64,000 nt of DNA from Parapedobacter lycopersici (GTDB lineage: Bacteria > Bacteroidota > Bacteroidia > Sphingobacteriales > Sphingobacteriaceae): NCBI RefSeq assembly GCF_024643285.1, contig NZ_JAMSLW010000003.1, positions 186,001-250,000 of the forward strand. Reading direction: 5' to 3'. Numbering within the stretch: the first letter of the stretch is position 1; the number at the start of each line of letters is the position of its first letter. The notes under the pieces were generated by a model. It had not been told where the DNA came from. It did no database searches and was given only the letters and a program-made list of their open reading frames with translations. Below are positions 54,026 through 63,983 of this stretch, one piece after another. The position numbers and the translations under genes are program-made.

Positions 54026-55813
54026 CTATTTTGCCGTTTCTTTCCGTACCGCGGCAACCTCATCGGCAGTTACCGGGCTTGAAGTGTTGCCGAAGTTCGA
54101 CCGCACATACGTTAACACTTCGGCCACCTGGGCGTCATTCAAAAAGCTTCCATGCGCCGGCATCGGCTCTTCGTAAGGCAATCCCCGCACGGTAATTGGA
54201 CCGGAGAGACCATTTAGAACCACATTGATGAGCCTGGTTTTGTCGCCATTTACCCACTCGGATTTTTCAAGCGGCGGAAAACGGCCGCCATCGCCCTTGC
54301 CATCACGCTGGTGGCAGGCCCGGCAATACATCATATAAACCGCAGCGGCATCCACGGGCCGTCCACGGTCCAGGTTATCTGCTACCGGATCCGGATCCTT
54401 GATATTTGCTGCAGTAGCTTTGCGTTCGGCCATTTTGGCGAGCTGGGCTTCACCGAAACCATCCTTATCGCCTTTGTACATGATGCGCCAAACCCGACCC
54501 TGTTCCGTATCGCTCACGTAGATGGAACCATCCGGACCTTCCGCGAGACCCATGGGCCGGTAATGTGCGTCGCTATTGCTGACGATAGTATCAAGCCCCG
54601 CAAAGCCATCGGCAAACACTTCCCAGGGGCCGGAAGCTGCGCCGTCCTTCATCGGTACGAATGCGATGATGTAGCCGGCCTGCGGGTACGGTGCCCGGTT
54701 GGTGGAGCCGTGGAGGGCTACGAATACCCCTTCCTTATAACGCGCAGGAAATTGATTTCCCTTGTAAAACAACAGGTCGTTCGGTGCAAAGTGGCCCGGA
54801 AAGCCCACAATGGGCTTCGTCAGCTTTCCACCATTCGCTTCATTTTTGTTGCCGCCATATTCCGGGTTGAGCAGTTTTTTGCCCTGTATTTGATCGTAGT
54901 AGTAATAAGGCCATCCACCGTCGAGCCCTTCGTGTACGCGGAAGAGTTCTTCGGCAGGCAGTACGGCACTTTCCCAGGGAGAATACATACCCGGCCAAAG
55001 CATTTTGAAATTGTCGCGGCCGTGCGATACGGCATACAGGGAGTTGGAATTGCTGTCCCATTCCATGCCGACGATGCTACGCAGGCCTGTGGCGTAGCGT
55101 GTGCCGTCTTCCTGACGCTGGTTCAACGTGTTTTCATTGAATTTCCAGATGCCGCCATGGTCCAGCAGCTGCGGGCACCCTTCACCGGGTGTGGCAGGAT
55201 CCGCCACTCCCTGGCCTTTTGATCCGGGCTGGCCGTCGGAGCAGTCGTCCGAGCCAGCTCCCCAACCCACATACATATTGCCCTTGCCATCGAATGCCAC
55301 CGGCTTGGTCTGGTGCGCATGGCTTGGCGGGTTATCAATAACGATGGTGTCCAGCTTGCTGTCCGGTACCAGTTGTCCCGGTTTCAGCTTGTAACGATAA
55401 ACGATCAGGTTGGAGCTGAAATACAGGTAGCCATTATGGATGCGCATGGCCGTTCCATACTGTCCGCTTTCGTATTTGCTGAAATACACGATGCTGTCCG
55501 CTTTTCCATCGTTGTCAAGGTCGCGCATGGCGATGTTGCCGTAGCCGTCCGTGCGTGCATGCAGCCGTACTTTTACATAGATGTCGCCGTTGTCGTTGAC
55601 GGCGAGGTGCCTGGCGTAGCCATTGAGGCTGTCGACTACCACCAACGCATCGAAACCGTCGGGGAGGTAGAGCCCGCCGTTATCCGGGTCGCCCGGAGGC
55701 AGCTTGGAGCCTGTCTGACATTGCACGAAAAAAAATACGGTAAAAAGTACCCCTAAGGCCATCAGTAAACGGGTGGCTTTCCACGGGTGAAGTGATTTAA
55801 AATAGGCAGTCAT
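54026..55813 (-). CDS. beta-propeller sugar dehydrogenase-like lipoprotein with cytochrome c domain
   Basis: A 595-residue protein: signal with lipobox (FFFVQC), a beta-propeller of the PQQ-dependent glucose/sorbosone dehydrogenase type (residues of about 45-440; LRSIVGMEWDSNSNSLYAVSHGRDNF, PMGLAEGPDGSIYVSDTEQGRVWR as family-like blocks), and a C-terminal cytochrome c domain with haem site CRACH and axial Met in EEPMPAHGSF. It would oxidise a sugar or alcohol in the periplasm and pass electrons to the haem. Whether it binds PQQ is uncertain. It has its own terminator. Confidence 0.85.
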   Translation of the reverse strand: MTAYFKSLHPWKATRLLMALGVLFTVFFFVQCQTGSKLPPGDPDNGGLYLPDGFDALVVVDSLNGYARHLAVNDNGDIYVKVRLHARTDGYGNIAMRDLDNDGKADSIVYFSKYESGQYGTAMRIHNGYLYFSSNLIVYRYKLKPGQLVPDSKLDTIVIDNPPSHAHQTKPVAFDGKGNMYVGWGAGSDDCSDGQPGSKGQGVADPATPGEGCPQLLDHGGIWKFNENTLNQRQEDGTRYATGLRSIVGMEWDSNSNSLYAVSHGRDNFKMLWPGMYSPWESAVLPAEELFRVHEGLDGGWPYYYYDQIQGKKLLNPEYGGNKNEANGGKLTKPIVGFPGHFAPNDLLFYKGNQFPARYKEGVFVALHGSTNRAPYPQAGYIIAFVPMKDGAASGPWEVFADGFAGLDTIVSNSDAHYRPMGLAEGPDGSIYVSDTEQGRVWRIMYKGDKDGFGEAQLAKMAERKATAANIKDPDPVADNLDRGRPVDAAAVYMMYCRACHQRDGKGDGGRFPPLEKSEWVNGDKTRLINVVLNGLSGPITVRGLPYEEPMPAHGSFLNDAQVAEVLTYVRSNFGNTSSPVTADEVAAVRKETAK

Positions 55814-56056
55814 TTTTAGTTAGTTGTTATCATGAAGTTAGTAAAACGCAGCAGGTGCTGTTCCATGCAATAGCGAACGGGAATTGTTCCACGGGCATTA
55901 ACTATCGTTCATCACAGGGTGGTGTGCGTGCATGGTTAGTATCTGCAGGCTAAACTACATATTCCCTTCGTTTATTCCAAATGATATTGGCCGAAATATG
56001 TGTTCATTTTCCGGACGTTGCCGGTTACAAAACAGCAAATTCAATTGGATGTAACG

Positions 56057-56086
56057 GCGGGAAAGTCCCGCTGTTCTGTATCTTTA
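56057..56086 (+). promoter_or_regulatory. promoter region of the SDR gene with small hairpin
   Basis: TATCTTTA at 56079-56086 resembles the -7 element; a GCGGGA/TCCCGC inverted repeat (56057-56071) sits where the -33 element is expected and may be an operator. The rest of the 293-base gap from 55814, between two divergent genes, shows no gene. Confidence 0.35.
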
Positions 56087-56106
56087 CACCGGAAATCCAG
56101 TATGGT

Positions 56107-56835
56107 ATGCGTATGGAAAAACAAAAGATCATCGTTGTGGGCGCCAGTTCGGGAATCGGGCGCGCGCTGGCCGGTGTCCTGGTGTCGGCGGGCCACACTG
56201 TGGGCATTACCGGTCGACGCGCTGAACTGCTCGAGGAGGTGGCGGCCACCTGCCCGGAACGCGTTTACGTGCGGGCATTTGACGCGACAGACACAGCGGC
56301 ATGCGGGGCGGAACTGGATGCCCTGGCAGCGGCCATGGGGGGTGTGGATGCCGTGGTAATCAGTGCGGGCGGGGGGGATGTCAACGAACAGCTGGACTTT
56401 GCCCTGGAACAGCAGATGATCCGGCTCAATGTACTGGCTTTCACCTGTATTGCAGACTGGGCTTTTACCCGTTTTCTGGCACAGGGTTATGGACAGCTGG
56501 CGTCCATTACATCCATTGCGGGTATCCGGGGCAGCCGCCAGTCGCCGGGCTACAGTGCGGTTAAAGCTTACCAGATTAATTACCTGCAAGGATTGCGACA
56601 GAAAGCGCGGCGTATGCAACCCGCCATTGCAGTGACCGACATCTGTCCGGGGTTTGTGGCCACGCCAGGAGCGAAGTCTCCCAAAAGATTCTGGGTCGCC
56701 CCGGTTGATAAGGCCGCGCGCCAGATTTACCAAGGCCTGCAGCGGCGCAGCAGGGTGGTATACATTACGCGGCGCTGGCGCATGATTGCGGCGCTGTACC
56801 GGTGGTTACCGGGCTGGCTGCACGAAAGGCTATAA
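56107..56835 (+). CDS. short-chain dehydrogenase/reductase
   Basis: A 242-residue Rossmann-fold oxidoreductase with cofactor motif VVGASSGIGRAL, the NAG-type VISAGGG, Ser in SITSIAG, the catalytic YSAVK (YxxxK) and ICPGFVATPGA. The basic residues after the second strand (TGRR) suggest NADP(H). The C-terminal WRMIAALYRWLPGWLHERL could be a membrane-associating helix as in some bacterial ketoreductase-like SDRs. The substrate is unknown. Two ATG codons (56107, 56113) are possible; the frame is open further upstream but the promoter lies at 56079. Confidence 0.9.
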   Translation: MRMEKQKIIVVGASSGIGRALAGVLVSAGHTVGITGRRAELLEEVAATCPERVYVRAFDATDTAACGAELDALAAAMGGVDAVVISAGGGDVNEQLDFALEQQMIRLNVLAFTCIADWAFTRFLAQGYGQLASITSIAGIRGSRQSPGYSAVKAYQINYLQGLRQKARRMQPAIAVTDICPGFVATPGAKSPKRFWVAPVDKAARQIYQGLQRRSRVVYITRRWRMIAALYRWLPGWLHERL

Positions 56836-56870
56836 AAAAGCGGGCACCCCTTATGAAAAGGGGCACCCGC
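56834..56870 (-). terminator. terminator of the SusD-like gene
   Basis: GCGGG and CCCCTT (56840-56852) pair with AAGGGG and CCCGC (56858-56870) with a CA/CA internal mismatch. On the minus strand a run of six T residues follows, ending the SusC-SusD transcript. The stop codon of the convergent SDR gene is within the T-run. Confidence 0.75.
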
Positions 56871-56899
56871 CGCAACCAATTATCACAATCTTTATTCCC

Positions 56900-58504
56900 T
56901 TATTCCTTATCCCACCAGATCCGGGTCATGAACAGGTCCGGTCCCTGATGCTGGATAGCTGCATTGTAATTTTCCGTATTCAGGCTGATTTCCGTATCTG
57001 GATACATGAGCCGTCGCTGGATCTTTCCACCGGTTTCGTTACCCGGATAGTCCGTCGGTATCAGGTTGGGATATCCCGTCCGCCGCCAGTTGGCATACAC
57101 CTCGATGTTGTTCATGAACAGCGACGCCCAGAACTGGGTATGGATCTGTTTCATTTCACTGTCGAAACTGCCGGGAGTATACGGATTGTCTGCCAGGTAG
57201 CCGTTAGCGGCAACCAATGCCTGGTTGGCATCCATCGCATTGGGATACAGTTCCTGGGCCTGGAATGCAGCGCGCACGCCCGCCTCGTAATGTTCCTGTG
57301 CCGTGCCCGGTCCCCAGCCGCGTAGGGCGGCCTCGGCGAGCAGGTATTCCACTTCGGCGTAGCTTTGGAAAATGGTCGGAGCTTCCAAGTGCGCAATGGT
57401 ATGGATATTGATTTCCGAGTATTCCTGTTGCATGTTGTCGGTCCAGCCCGGTATCAGGTCCTGGATAGAGGTGTAGTCATAACCACCCGGTAGGCCCTTC
57501 TGCTTTTCAGGCAACGACTCGGCAGGTAGTTTGGTAATGTCAATATTGCCCTGCCATAGGGTAGCATAAAAAGGTAACCGCGGGTCGTTGGTCGACTTCA
57601 AATAATCAATAAACGTTTTATTAAGCTTCGAGAAGCCCTTGCCCTGAGCGGAGGGTGGCACGCCTTCGGCCGTTTGCAGCTGGCGCGAGTTCCAGTTCCA
57701 GTTGGTTCCCGAACCGGAAGTATGCTCCAGTCTGGCAATGTCGGCATTGCTTTGCATGACGCCGGCCGCGATGGCCTTCTTCACCCAGCTTTCCGCAGCT
57801 GCAGGATCTACCTTGGTCATGCGCATGCCCAACCGCAGTATCAGTGAATTGGCAAAAACACGCCATTGCTCCACGTCCCCGCCATACAGAAAGTCGGCAG
57901 CACCATACGACGGTTTTGCCGGATCGAGCGCGGCAGCCGATTCTTCCAGTTCCTTCAGCATATCGGCATATACCGCTTCCTGGTTATCATATTTCGGCTT
58001 ATAAGTGCCATTGATATAACCCAGGCCAGCCTCAAAGTAGGGGATATCCCCGTACATATCCGTTACCCGGTGCAGGATGAATACCCGCCATATCCGGGCG
58101 ATGTTGTGCAGGTTGGACTGCTCCGGATCATCGGCGGTAAGTTCCAGGATCTGTACAGGTTCTTTCAGTTCAGTGCGGTACGCGGTATTCCAGAGCCCGT
58201 TATTGTAGTCTGGTTTATACAGGTACTTGTCGCCTGTCCACTGCCACGGATTGAGTGAGGCGAAATACTGGACAAAGCAACCTGCCTGTTTGGAATTGGG
58301 ATAGAGTGTATTGCCGTCCCCCACGCCCGCGGTGCGAATGATCGCAGCCGAAAACAGGTTGCCGATTACGGGTTCCGTAAACGCATTGGGGTTCCGGTTC
58401 ATCTCTTCGAAGCCCTTGTCGCACGAAGACAACAGCAGCACAGCCGCCGTGCCCAGGCCGAAGGCCATCTTTGAAATTCCTTGCTTGATGTGATCTATCT
58501 TCAT
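56900..58504 (-). CDS. SusD/RagB family outer-membrane nutrient-binding lipoprotein
   Basis: A 534-residue surface lipoprotein with lipobox LLLSSC and the typical start SCDKGFEEMNRNPNAFTEP, placing it in the SusD-like_2 type. Helical TPR-like regions form the scaffold that caps the SusC channel. Characteristic segments are LYKPDYNNGLWNTAYRTELK and QAEVEYLLAEAALRGW-like AEVEYLLAEAALRGW, and the C-terminal YANWRRTGYPNLIP. It is 42 bases downstream of susC on the same strand. The ligand cannot be deduced. Confidence 0.94.
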   Translation of the reverse strand: MKIDHIKQGISKMAFGLGTAAVLLLSSCDKGFEEMNRNPNAFTEPVIGNLFSAAIIRTAGVGDGNTLYPNSKQAGCFVQYFASLNPWQWTGDKYLYKPDYNNGLWNTAYRTELKEPVQILELTADDPEQSNLHNIARIWRVFILHRVTDMYGDIPYFEAGLGYINGTYKPKYDNQEAVYADMLKELEESAAALDPAKPSYGAADFLYGGDVEQWRVFANSLILRLGMRMTKVDPAAAESWVKKAIAAGVMQSNADIARLEHTSGSGTNWNWNSRQLQTAEGVPPSAQGKGFSKLNKTFIDYLKSTNDPRLPFYATLWQGNIDITKLPAESLPEKQKGLPGGYDYTSIQDLIPGWTDNMQQEYSEINIHTIAHLEAPTIFQSYAEVEYLLAEAALRGWGPGTAQEHYEAGVRAAFQAQELYPNAMDANQALVAANGYLADNPYTPGSFDSEMKQIHTQFWASLFMNNIEVYANWRRTGYPNLIPTDYPGNETGGKIQRRLMYPDTEISLNTENYNAAIQHQGPDLFMTRIWWDKE

Positions 58505-58546
58505 GTCTTGAATGTTAAATGTTATGATACTTCAGCTGATTGACCG

Positions 58547-61500
58547 TTAGAACCTGACCATCAGGTTCAGTCCAAAGCTGCGTGTAGGCGGTACCCCGAA
58601 ATTTTCCAGGCCCTGTGAATTTCCGGCCACGCTGTAGCTTGATTCGGGATCCACGTTGTCCACTTCGCTGTATAAAAGCAGCAGGTTACGGGCAACGAGC
58701 GACAGGCTTGCCGATTGCAGCGGTGTGCCCGCGAGCAAGCGCTGCGGCAGGCTGTAACCGAATGTCAATTGGCGGAGTTTCACAAAGTCGGCTCCCGAAA
58801 CAAAGTCCTCGGTTAACGTGAATGCCGTGCCCTGGAAATATTCCTGTGCGGGAATGACCCGTTCAAACGGATTGCCATCCTGGTCTACTCCGGATACCGC
58901 TACACCCGATTCCCGTACGCCGTTTTCCACGGTGCGTTTGTGCAGGCCATAGTTGGTTGCATAAGCATTGGTTGACGTATACAGTACGCCGCCGAATTTT
59001 CCGTCGAGCAGGATGCCAAGCGAAAATCCTTTGTACCGGAAATCGTTGGATAAGCCCAGGGTAAGCGGCGGTACACCGCGTCCCAATGCTTCCAGCGGTC
59101 CGCGTAGCGGCAGCCCGTTGCCACTGTTGTACACTACATTGCCATTTTCATCACGCAATCTCCGGTAACCGGCAATCATGCCATACGGCATACCTTCGTA
59201 GTGGTATACATAGGCATTCTGCGTGCGCGGCTGTCCGCCGGCCAGGCTGTTCAGGTCGTCCGAAACTTTAATTACCTTGTTGTCGTTGTAGGCCATGTTG
59301 AGGCTCACATCCCAGTTCAGGCCTTCCGGTACCCGTATAGGCGTTCCGGTCAGCAACACTTCGATACCGCGGTTGCGCATTTCACCCACATTGAGGCTTA
59401 CGTTGTTGTAGCTTGCGCTCGGTGGCACGGAAGCGCTGACGATGTCATTGGTCGTCGTCCGGTCATACACCGTAATGTCTGCACCTAAACGGCTATCCAG
59501 CATCCGCAGTTCCACACCGGCTTCGGTAGTGGTTGAGGTATACGGTTTCAATGCGTTGGGAATGGTATTCCCGTTGATGGTCATAATGGGCTGTCCCAGG
59601 TGCGGAATAGAACCAGCAGTATATACGAGGTTCAGGCCGTACGGGCTTGGCGCGCCGCCGCCCACCTGTGCCCAGGAGGCACGCAGCTTGGCGAAGCTTA
59701 ACCATGCCGGGCGGGTGCCCATCGCTTCCGACAGCACGAAGCCGACACCCACCGAGGGGTAGAACAGGCTGTTGCTTTGGGGCGAAAGCGTGGAGAACCA
59801 GTCCTGGCGGCCGGTCAGGTTCAAGAACAGGTAATTGTTGAAACCGACGTCAGCCGACCCGAACACGGAATTGATTGCCCATTCCGAGAAATCTTCCGTA
59901 AAAGTCTGGCTGCTGCCGTTGCTGATGAAATACTGGAAAGGTACATTGAAGTTTCCACTGTTCAGCGATACACCGCGGGCCTGGTTATACATCTGGTTAC
60001 CACCAACCATGGCGTTTACGGAAAACCGGCCGAATGTTTTATCGAATCCGATCATCAACTCGGCGTTGGTTTCGTAAAATACGTCCTGGTCCTTGGTCAT
60101 GGCACCGAACTGATTGTATAGGATACCACTTGGCGTGATGTTTTCGGCATTCCGGCTGATGTGGTCCATGCCCAACCGGCCACGGGCATACAAGTAATCG
60201 GTAAAGTTATACCGGGCGCTGAAGGAACCGATGAACCGCTTGCGGTCGTCGCCGTTCCGCACTTTATTGACGGCAAAATAAGGATTGGTTACGAAGTTAT
60301 AATCGTTCCATGGCGTTTCAAAGCCATTCGCATCATATCCCGGAGCCAATGTCCGCACGTCAAGGCTTGTGGCCATTACACCGATGGATGCGTTGGGATT
60401 TGCCGTAAAGTCGGCGATAGCCGTACGGTTTTTCGCTTCTTCAATGCTGTATTGTGCACGACCTTCGAAGAGGATCTTATCTGACAGGTTCGCATTGGCG
60501 CTCAGGTTAAATGTTTTGCGGTTCAGCTTGGAGTTAGGCACGATGCCCGCGTTGTCCATATTAGACACCGAAAAGCGGAAATTCAATGCCTCGCTGCCGC
60601 CATTGAGGGCCAGTGTATTGGAGAAGGTACTTCCCAGGTCGTAGAAATTTTTGACATTGTCTTTCTGGGCCACGTAAGGGCGCATTACGCCGTCGTGCTG
60701 GATTACCGGCTCACCATCGAGCGGGGCACCCCAGGACATCCGGCCGTTGGCTACGGCTTCACCCTGTGTGGTGGGCTTCAATCCACGGGATCCGGAGCCA
60801 TAATCAAACTGGTAATCGGGAATAGCCAGCGGCGATTCCATGGTGTAGGTGGAATTGAATTCCACGCCGATACCCTGTTGCGCGCGGCCGGATTTTGTCG
60901 TAATCAGGATGACACCGTTTGCTGCGCGTGAGCCATAAAGTGCTGCCGCGGTTCCACCTTTAAGCACGGAGATGCTCTGGATGTCATCGGGGTTAATGCT
61001 GATGAGGCCATCGCCCATATCACGCCCGCCAAATGTGCCGGGTGTGCCCTGGTTGGCATTATTGATGGGAATGCCGTTGACCACATACAGGGGCTGGTTA
61101 TCGCCGCTCAGTGAGCCGTTACCGCGGATGATTACGCGGCTTGAACCGGCAGGTCCGGTTGCCGAGCTCGAGGCATTGACACCCGCAATCCTGCCCGAAA
61201 GGGCATTACCAAGGTTGTTTTCACGGGCCTGGGTAAATTCCTCGCCGCCTACTTCGGTGACGGAATAAGACAGCGATTTCTTTTCGCGGGTGATGCCGAG
61301 TGCGGTTACCACCACTTCGCCCAGCGCTTCATTGGCCGTCACCAGCTGCACGTTTATGGTGCTGCGCCCGTTTACGTTGATCCGCTGGCTGTCAAAGCCA
61401 ATGATCGAGAACACCAATACCGCATTTCCACTGGCCGCATTGAGCTGGTAAGCACCCTGTGCATTGGTTGTTGTTGCCGTAGTGGTGCCCTGTACACTGA

Positions 61501-61969
61501 CCGTTACCCCTTCCAGCGGTTCGCCCGCGTCACTGGTAACCGTTCCCGAGACCGCCTGTTGCAGCATGGCGCTTGGCACATTCGCCCCGGCTCCGTTGAG
61601 CTTCATCGTCGGTTTCCGATGGATTAATACCGTCGTATTCTTAATTTCGTAGGTTAGCGGCTGGTTGGCGAGCACATTTTTCAGTACCTGATCCAACGGT
61701 TGCTGTTTTACGTCCAGGGTCACCGGGTTTGCCTGCCTCAGGTCTTCCGACACATACAGGAAATCATAGCCGGTCTGCTTGGTGAGGGTCCGGAATACTT
61801 CACGCAACGAAACGTTCTTTACCTGGATGCTCACCTCCTGGGCGAGTACATTGGCATTTACCTGCACCACGCTGATTAATAGGCATAACACGGCTAATTT
61901 CATGGCAAGAAGTGATTTGAATAACGCACGGTGTTTATTCCGTACGAATACCATATTTTTCTTATACAT
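58547..61969 (-). CDS. SusC/RagA TonB-dependent outer-membrane transporter with STN domain
   Basis: A 1140-residue TonB-dependent receptor. In order: signal peptide, an STN signalling domain (about residues 45-120; VSLREVFRTLTKQTGYDFLY), a carboxypeptidase-regulatory-like beta domain (about 140-220; SGTVTSDAGEPLEGVTVSVQG as its start), the plug (IRGNGSLSGDNQPLYVVNG, SISVLKGGTAAALYGSRAANGVI), and the beta-barrel ending in VRF. The STN domain contacts FecR, so this is a transducer that senses its own ligand. ATG at 61969. Forms an operon with the SusD-like gene. Confidence 0.95.
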   Translation of the reverse strand: MYKKNMVFVRNKHRALFKSLLAMKLAVLCLLISVVQVNANVLAQEVSIQVKNVSLREVFRTLTKQTGYDFLYVSEDLRQANPVTLDVKQQPLDQVLKNVLANQPLTYEIKNTTVLIHRKPTMKLNGAGANVPSAMLQQAVSGTVTSDAGEPLEGVTVSVQGTTTATTTNAQGAYQLNAASGNAVLVFSIIGFDSQRINVNGRSTINVQLVTANEALGEVVVTALGITREKKSLSYSVTEVGGEEFTQARENNLGNALSGRIAGVNASSSATGPAGSSRVIIRGNGSLSGDNQPLYVVNGIPINNANQGTPGTFGGRDMGDGLISINPDDIQSISVLKGGTAAALYGSRAANGVILITTKSGRAQQGIGVEFNSTYTMESPLAIPDYQFDYGSGSRGLKPTTQGEAVANGRMSWGAPLDGEPVIQHDGVMRPYVAQKDNVKNFYDLGSTFSNTLALNGGSEALNFRFSVSNMDNAGIVPNSKLNRKTFNLSANANLSDKILFEGRAQYSIEEAKNRTAIADFTANPNASIGVMATSLDVRTLAPGYDANGFETPWNDYNFVTNPYFAVNKVRNGDDRKRFIGSFSARYNFTDYLYARGRLGMDHISRNAENITPSGILYNQFGAMTKDQDVFYETNAELMIGFDKTFGRFSVNAMVGGNQMYNQARGVSLNSGNFNVPFQYFISNGSSQTFTEDFSEWAINSVFGSADVGFNNYLFLNLTGRQDWFSTLSPQSNSLFYPSVGVGFVLSEAMGTRPAWLSFAKLRASWAQVGGGAPSPYGLNLVYTAGSIPHLGQPIMTINGNTIPNALKPYTSTTTEAGVELRMLDSRLGADITVYDRTTTNDIVSASVPPSASYNNVSLNVGEMRNRGIEVLLTGTPIRVPEGLNWDVSLNMAYNDNKVIKVSDDLNSLAGGQPRTQNAYVYHYEGMPYGMIAGYRRLRDENGNVVYNSGNGLPLRGPLEALGRGVPPLTLGLSNDFRYKGFSLGILLDGKFGGVLYTSTNAYATNYGLHKRTVENGVRESGVAVSGVDQDGNPFERVIPAQEYFQGTAFTLTEDFVSGADFVKLRQLTFGYSLPQRLLAGTPLQSASLSLVARNLLLLYSEVDNVDPESSYSVAGNSQGLENFGVPPTRSFGLNLMVRF

Positions 61970-62110
61970 TTGCAATTAGGTTAAATAAATAGCGATTGTT
62001 AGTAGCAATTCGTTGTTGCCTAAACAGGTCCTGAACTTTTCAGGCATTGGCCGGCGATGCGCCCACATTGCCGGCTTTTTTGTGGCAACAATTTTTTTGG
62101 GTATGGGTAA

Positions 62111-63256
62111 TTACATGCTTACGATAACCCTCCTTTCCGATAACTGGAAATGCGCGCCACTGAGTGCTTCCAGGTGATTCAATAGTTCCTGCAGGCCTTT
62201 CGACCGGAGGTAGGTACCTCCGATTTTCTTATAGTTGCCCTTGCCTTTATATTCAATATCCACGTTGTACCAGCGTGCAATATCGTTCATGATGGTCTTG
62301 ATGTCCTGGTCTTCAAATACGAAATACCCCTTGGTCCACGCCAGCGCGTAAAACGGATCCACATTGAGTTTTTCGATCTCGTCGTTTTCGAAGTTACTGA
62401 TCGCCTGCTGGCCCGGGGCCAGCACCAGCCGGGTTTTATTCTTGGATACGATGACACCGCCTTCGACCAGTGTGGTCTTTACCTGTTGCTGGTCGTTATA
62501 AGCCGAAATGTTAAAATGCGTTCCCGTTACCTCGATTTCATTATCCAATGCCTGTACGATAAACGGCTGCTCGCGGTTGTGGGCCACTTCGAAATAAGCC
62601 TCCCCGGTGAGGGTAACGGTCCTTGTTTTGCCTACAAATACCGCAGGATACACCAGCGTGGAGCCCGAATTGAGCCAGACCTTGGAACCGTCGGGAAGCG
62701 TGAGCTGGTATTTGCCGCCACGGGGGATGCTGATGGTATTTTTGGCCACGTTGCCGTCTTTATCCAGCGGGATGGATTTGTCGACTTCGTAGACCAGTTC
62801 GCCGTTATCCATTTTTTTGATCATTACCCCGTTTTTATTGGACAGCAGGCCATTATCCGCTTCATCCAGCCGGATGGTTGAGCCGTCGGCGAGCGTGAGC
62901 AATGCCGCGCTGGATCCGGGATCCACCGCCTCGCTGGTATAGAATTGTTCGTATTGGTCTGTTGATTGCCGCCCGGCATACAGCCACGCCAAGGCACTGA
63001 ATAGGCAAAGTAAGCACGCTGCGGCGACGGGGCGTAACACCGTCTTCCGACGGTACCATGCCGGCGTAAAGAGCGTGCGGTCCAGGCGATGGTACAGCAT
63101 CTCCCGTACGGCCATGCGCTCTTCCTCGCTTTGCCATACCGGTTCGTCGCGTTCCGCTTGCCCGGCCAGCCATTGCAGGAGTAGTTTTTTCTCCGCCTTG
63201 GTGCAGGTATTCTCCTCGTACCGCTTTAATAACGCCAATACGTCTTCTTGCTTCAT
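62111..63256 (-). CDS. FecR family anti-sigma factor
   Basis: A 381-residue inner-membrane regulator: N-terminal cytoplasmic anti-sigma domain, one membrane helix (VAAACLLCLFSALAWLYAG), a FecR domain (ISIPRGGKYQLTLPDGSKVWLNSGS and TLTGEAYFEVAH as markers), and a C-terminal DUF4974-type domain that is probably what contacts the STN domain of SusC. It holds the sigma factor until SusC is ligand-loaded. It lies between the sigma factor and susC on the same strand. Confidence 0.95.
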   Translation of the reverse strand: MKQEDVLALLKRYEENTCTKAEKKLLLQWLAGQAERDEPVWQSEEERMAVREMLYHRLDRTLFTPAWYRRKTVLRPVAAACLLCLFSALAWLYAGRQSTDQYEQFYTSEAVDPGSSAALLTLADGSTIRLDEADNGLLSNKNGVMIKKMDNGELVYEVDKSIPLDKDGNVAKNTISIPRGGKYQLTLPDGSKVWLNSGSTLVYPAVFVGKTRTVTLTGEAYFEVAHNREQPFIVQALDNEIEVTGTHFNISAYNDQQQVKTTLVEGGVIVSKNKTRLVLAPGQQAISNFENDEIEKLNVDPFYALAWTKGYFVFEDQDIKTIMNDIARWYNVDIEYKGKGNYKKIGGTYLRSKGLQELLNHLEALSGAHFQLSERRVIVSM

Positions 63257-63395
63257 TACCTTGGTTAGTTTTGTCAGCTATAGGTAAGTGTCATAAAACA
63301 CCGTTTGGTAGTAGGAAAAATTAAAATATTTTTAACCTATTGGTTATTCAGGATTAAAATGGCTTTTTAAGGGGCAGCCGGAGCGTGTAGGCGGT

Positions 63396-63983
63396 TTATT
63401 TGAACCACGCATTTACCATCAGGAAAACGAGCAGTGGCAGGTAGTGGTTGGTGATCTTCAACCGCAGGAGTTTCAGCGAGTTGCTGATCTGTTTCTTTAC
63501 TGTCTTATCCGAGAGCTGTAATTTTTCGGCTATTTCCTTGTAGGAAAGGTTCTCGTGGCGGCTCAGGGTAAAAATGACGCGCATTTTTTTTGGGAATCGT
63601 CCTATTTCATCATCAATAAGCTGCTGCAACTCGTCGGCCATCAGCAATTCTTCCGGACTTTGTTCGTGGTGGGTCAGGAAAGCAGCGAGGGAGTCTGCGT
63701 AATCTTCGCGGTGAATATGTTTCCGGATATATTGCAGGGATTTATAACGGGCAATCGCAAACAGGTACGCTTTCAGGGATTGTACGGTGGGTACTTGCTG
63801 GCGTTGTTCCCACAATGCGATAAATGTTTCCTGCACGATGTCAATAGCATCTTCTTTATTCTGGATTGCCCGGGCGGCATAAACGAACAGCGGTTCCCAA
63901 TACCCTTCATAGAGCAGTGCGAACGCCGACCGGTCGTCGCCATCCGCAAGGAATCCGATAAACTGTCTTTCAAAATGCTCCAT
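63396..63983 (-). CDS. ECF RNA polymerase sigma factor, FecI-like
   Basis: A 195-residue sigma-70 factor of the Bacteroidota FecI-like group. Region 2 is at residues of about 20-85 (FALLYEGYWEPLFVYAARAIQNKEDAIDIVQETFIALWEQ, cited by its DIVQETF core) and region 4 near 120-175 (RHENLSYKEIAEKLQLSDKTVKKQI, cited by its helix-turn-helix). A hydrophobic tail (LPLLVFLMVNAW) is common in this group and may tether it to the membrane. It probably activates the SusCD operon. The promoter region continues beyond the window end. Confidence 0.95.
   Translation of the reverse strand: MEHFERQFIGFLADGDDRSAFALLYEGYWEPLFVYAARAIQNKEDAIDIVQETFIALWEQRQQVPTVQSLKAYLFAIARYKSLQYIRKHIHREDYADSLAAFLTHHEQSPEELLMADELQQLIDDEIGRFPKKMRVIFTLSRHENLSYKEIAEKLQLSDKTVKKQISNSLKLLRLKITNHYLPLLVFLMVNAWFK

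Noticed and set aside
54311-55222. 303-codon antisense frame opposite the cytochrome c lipoprotein gene
   Set aside because: The opposite strand encodes a clear propeller and haem protein; this frame has no family features.
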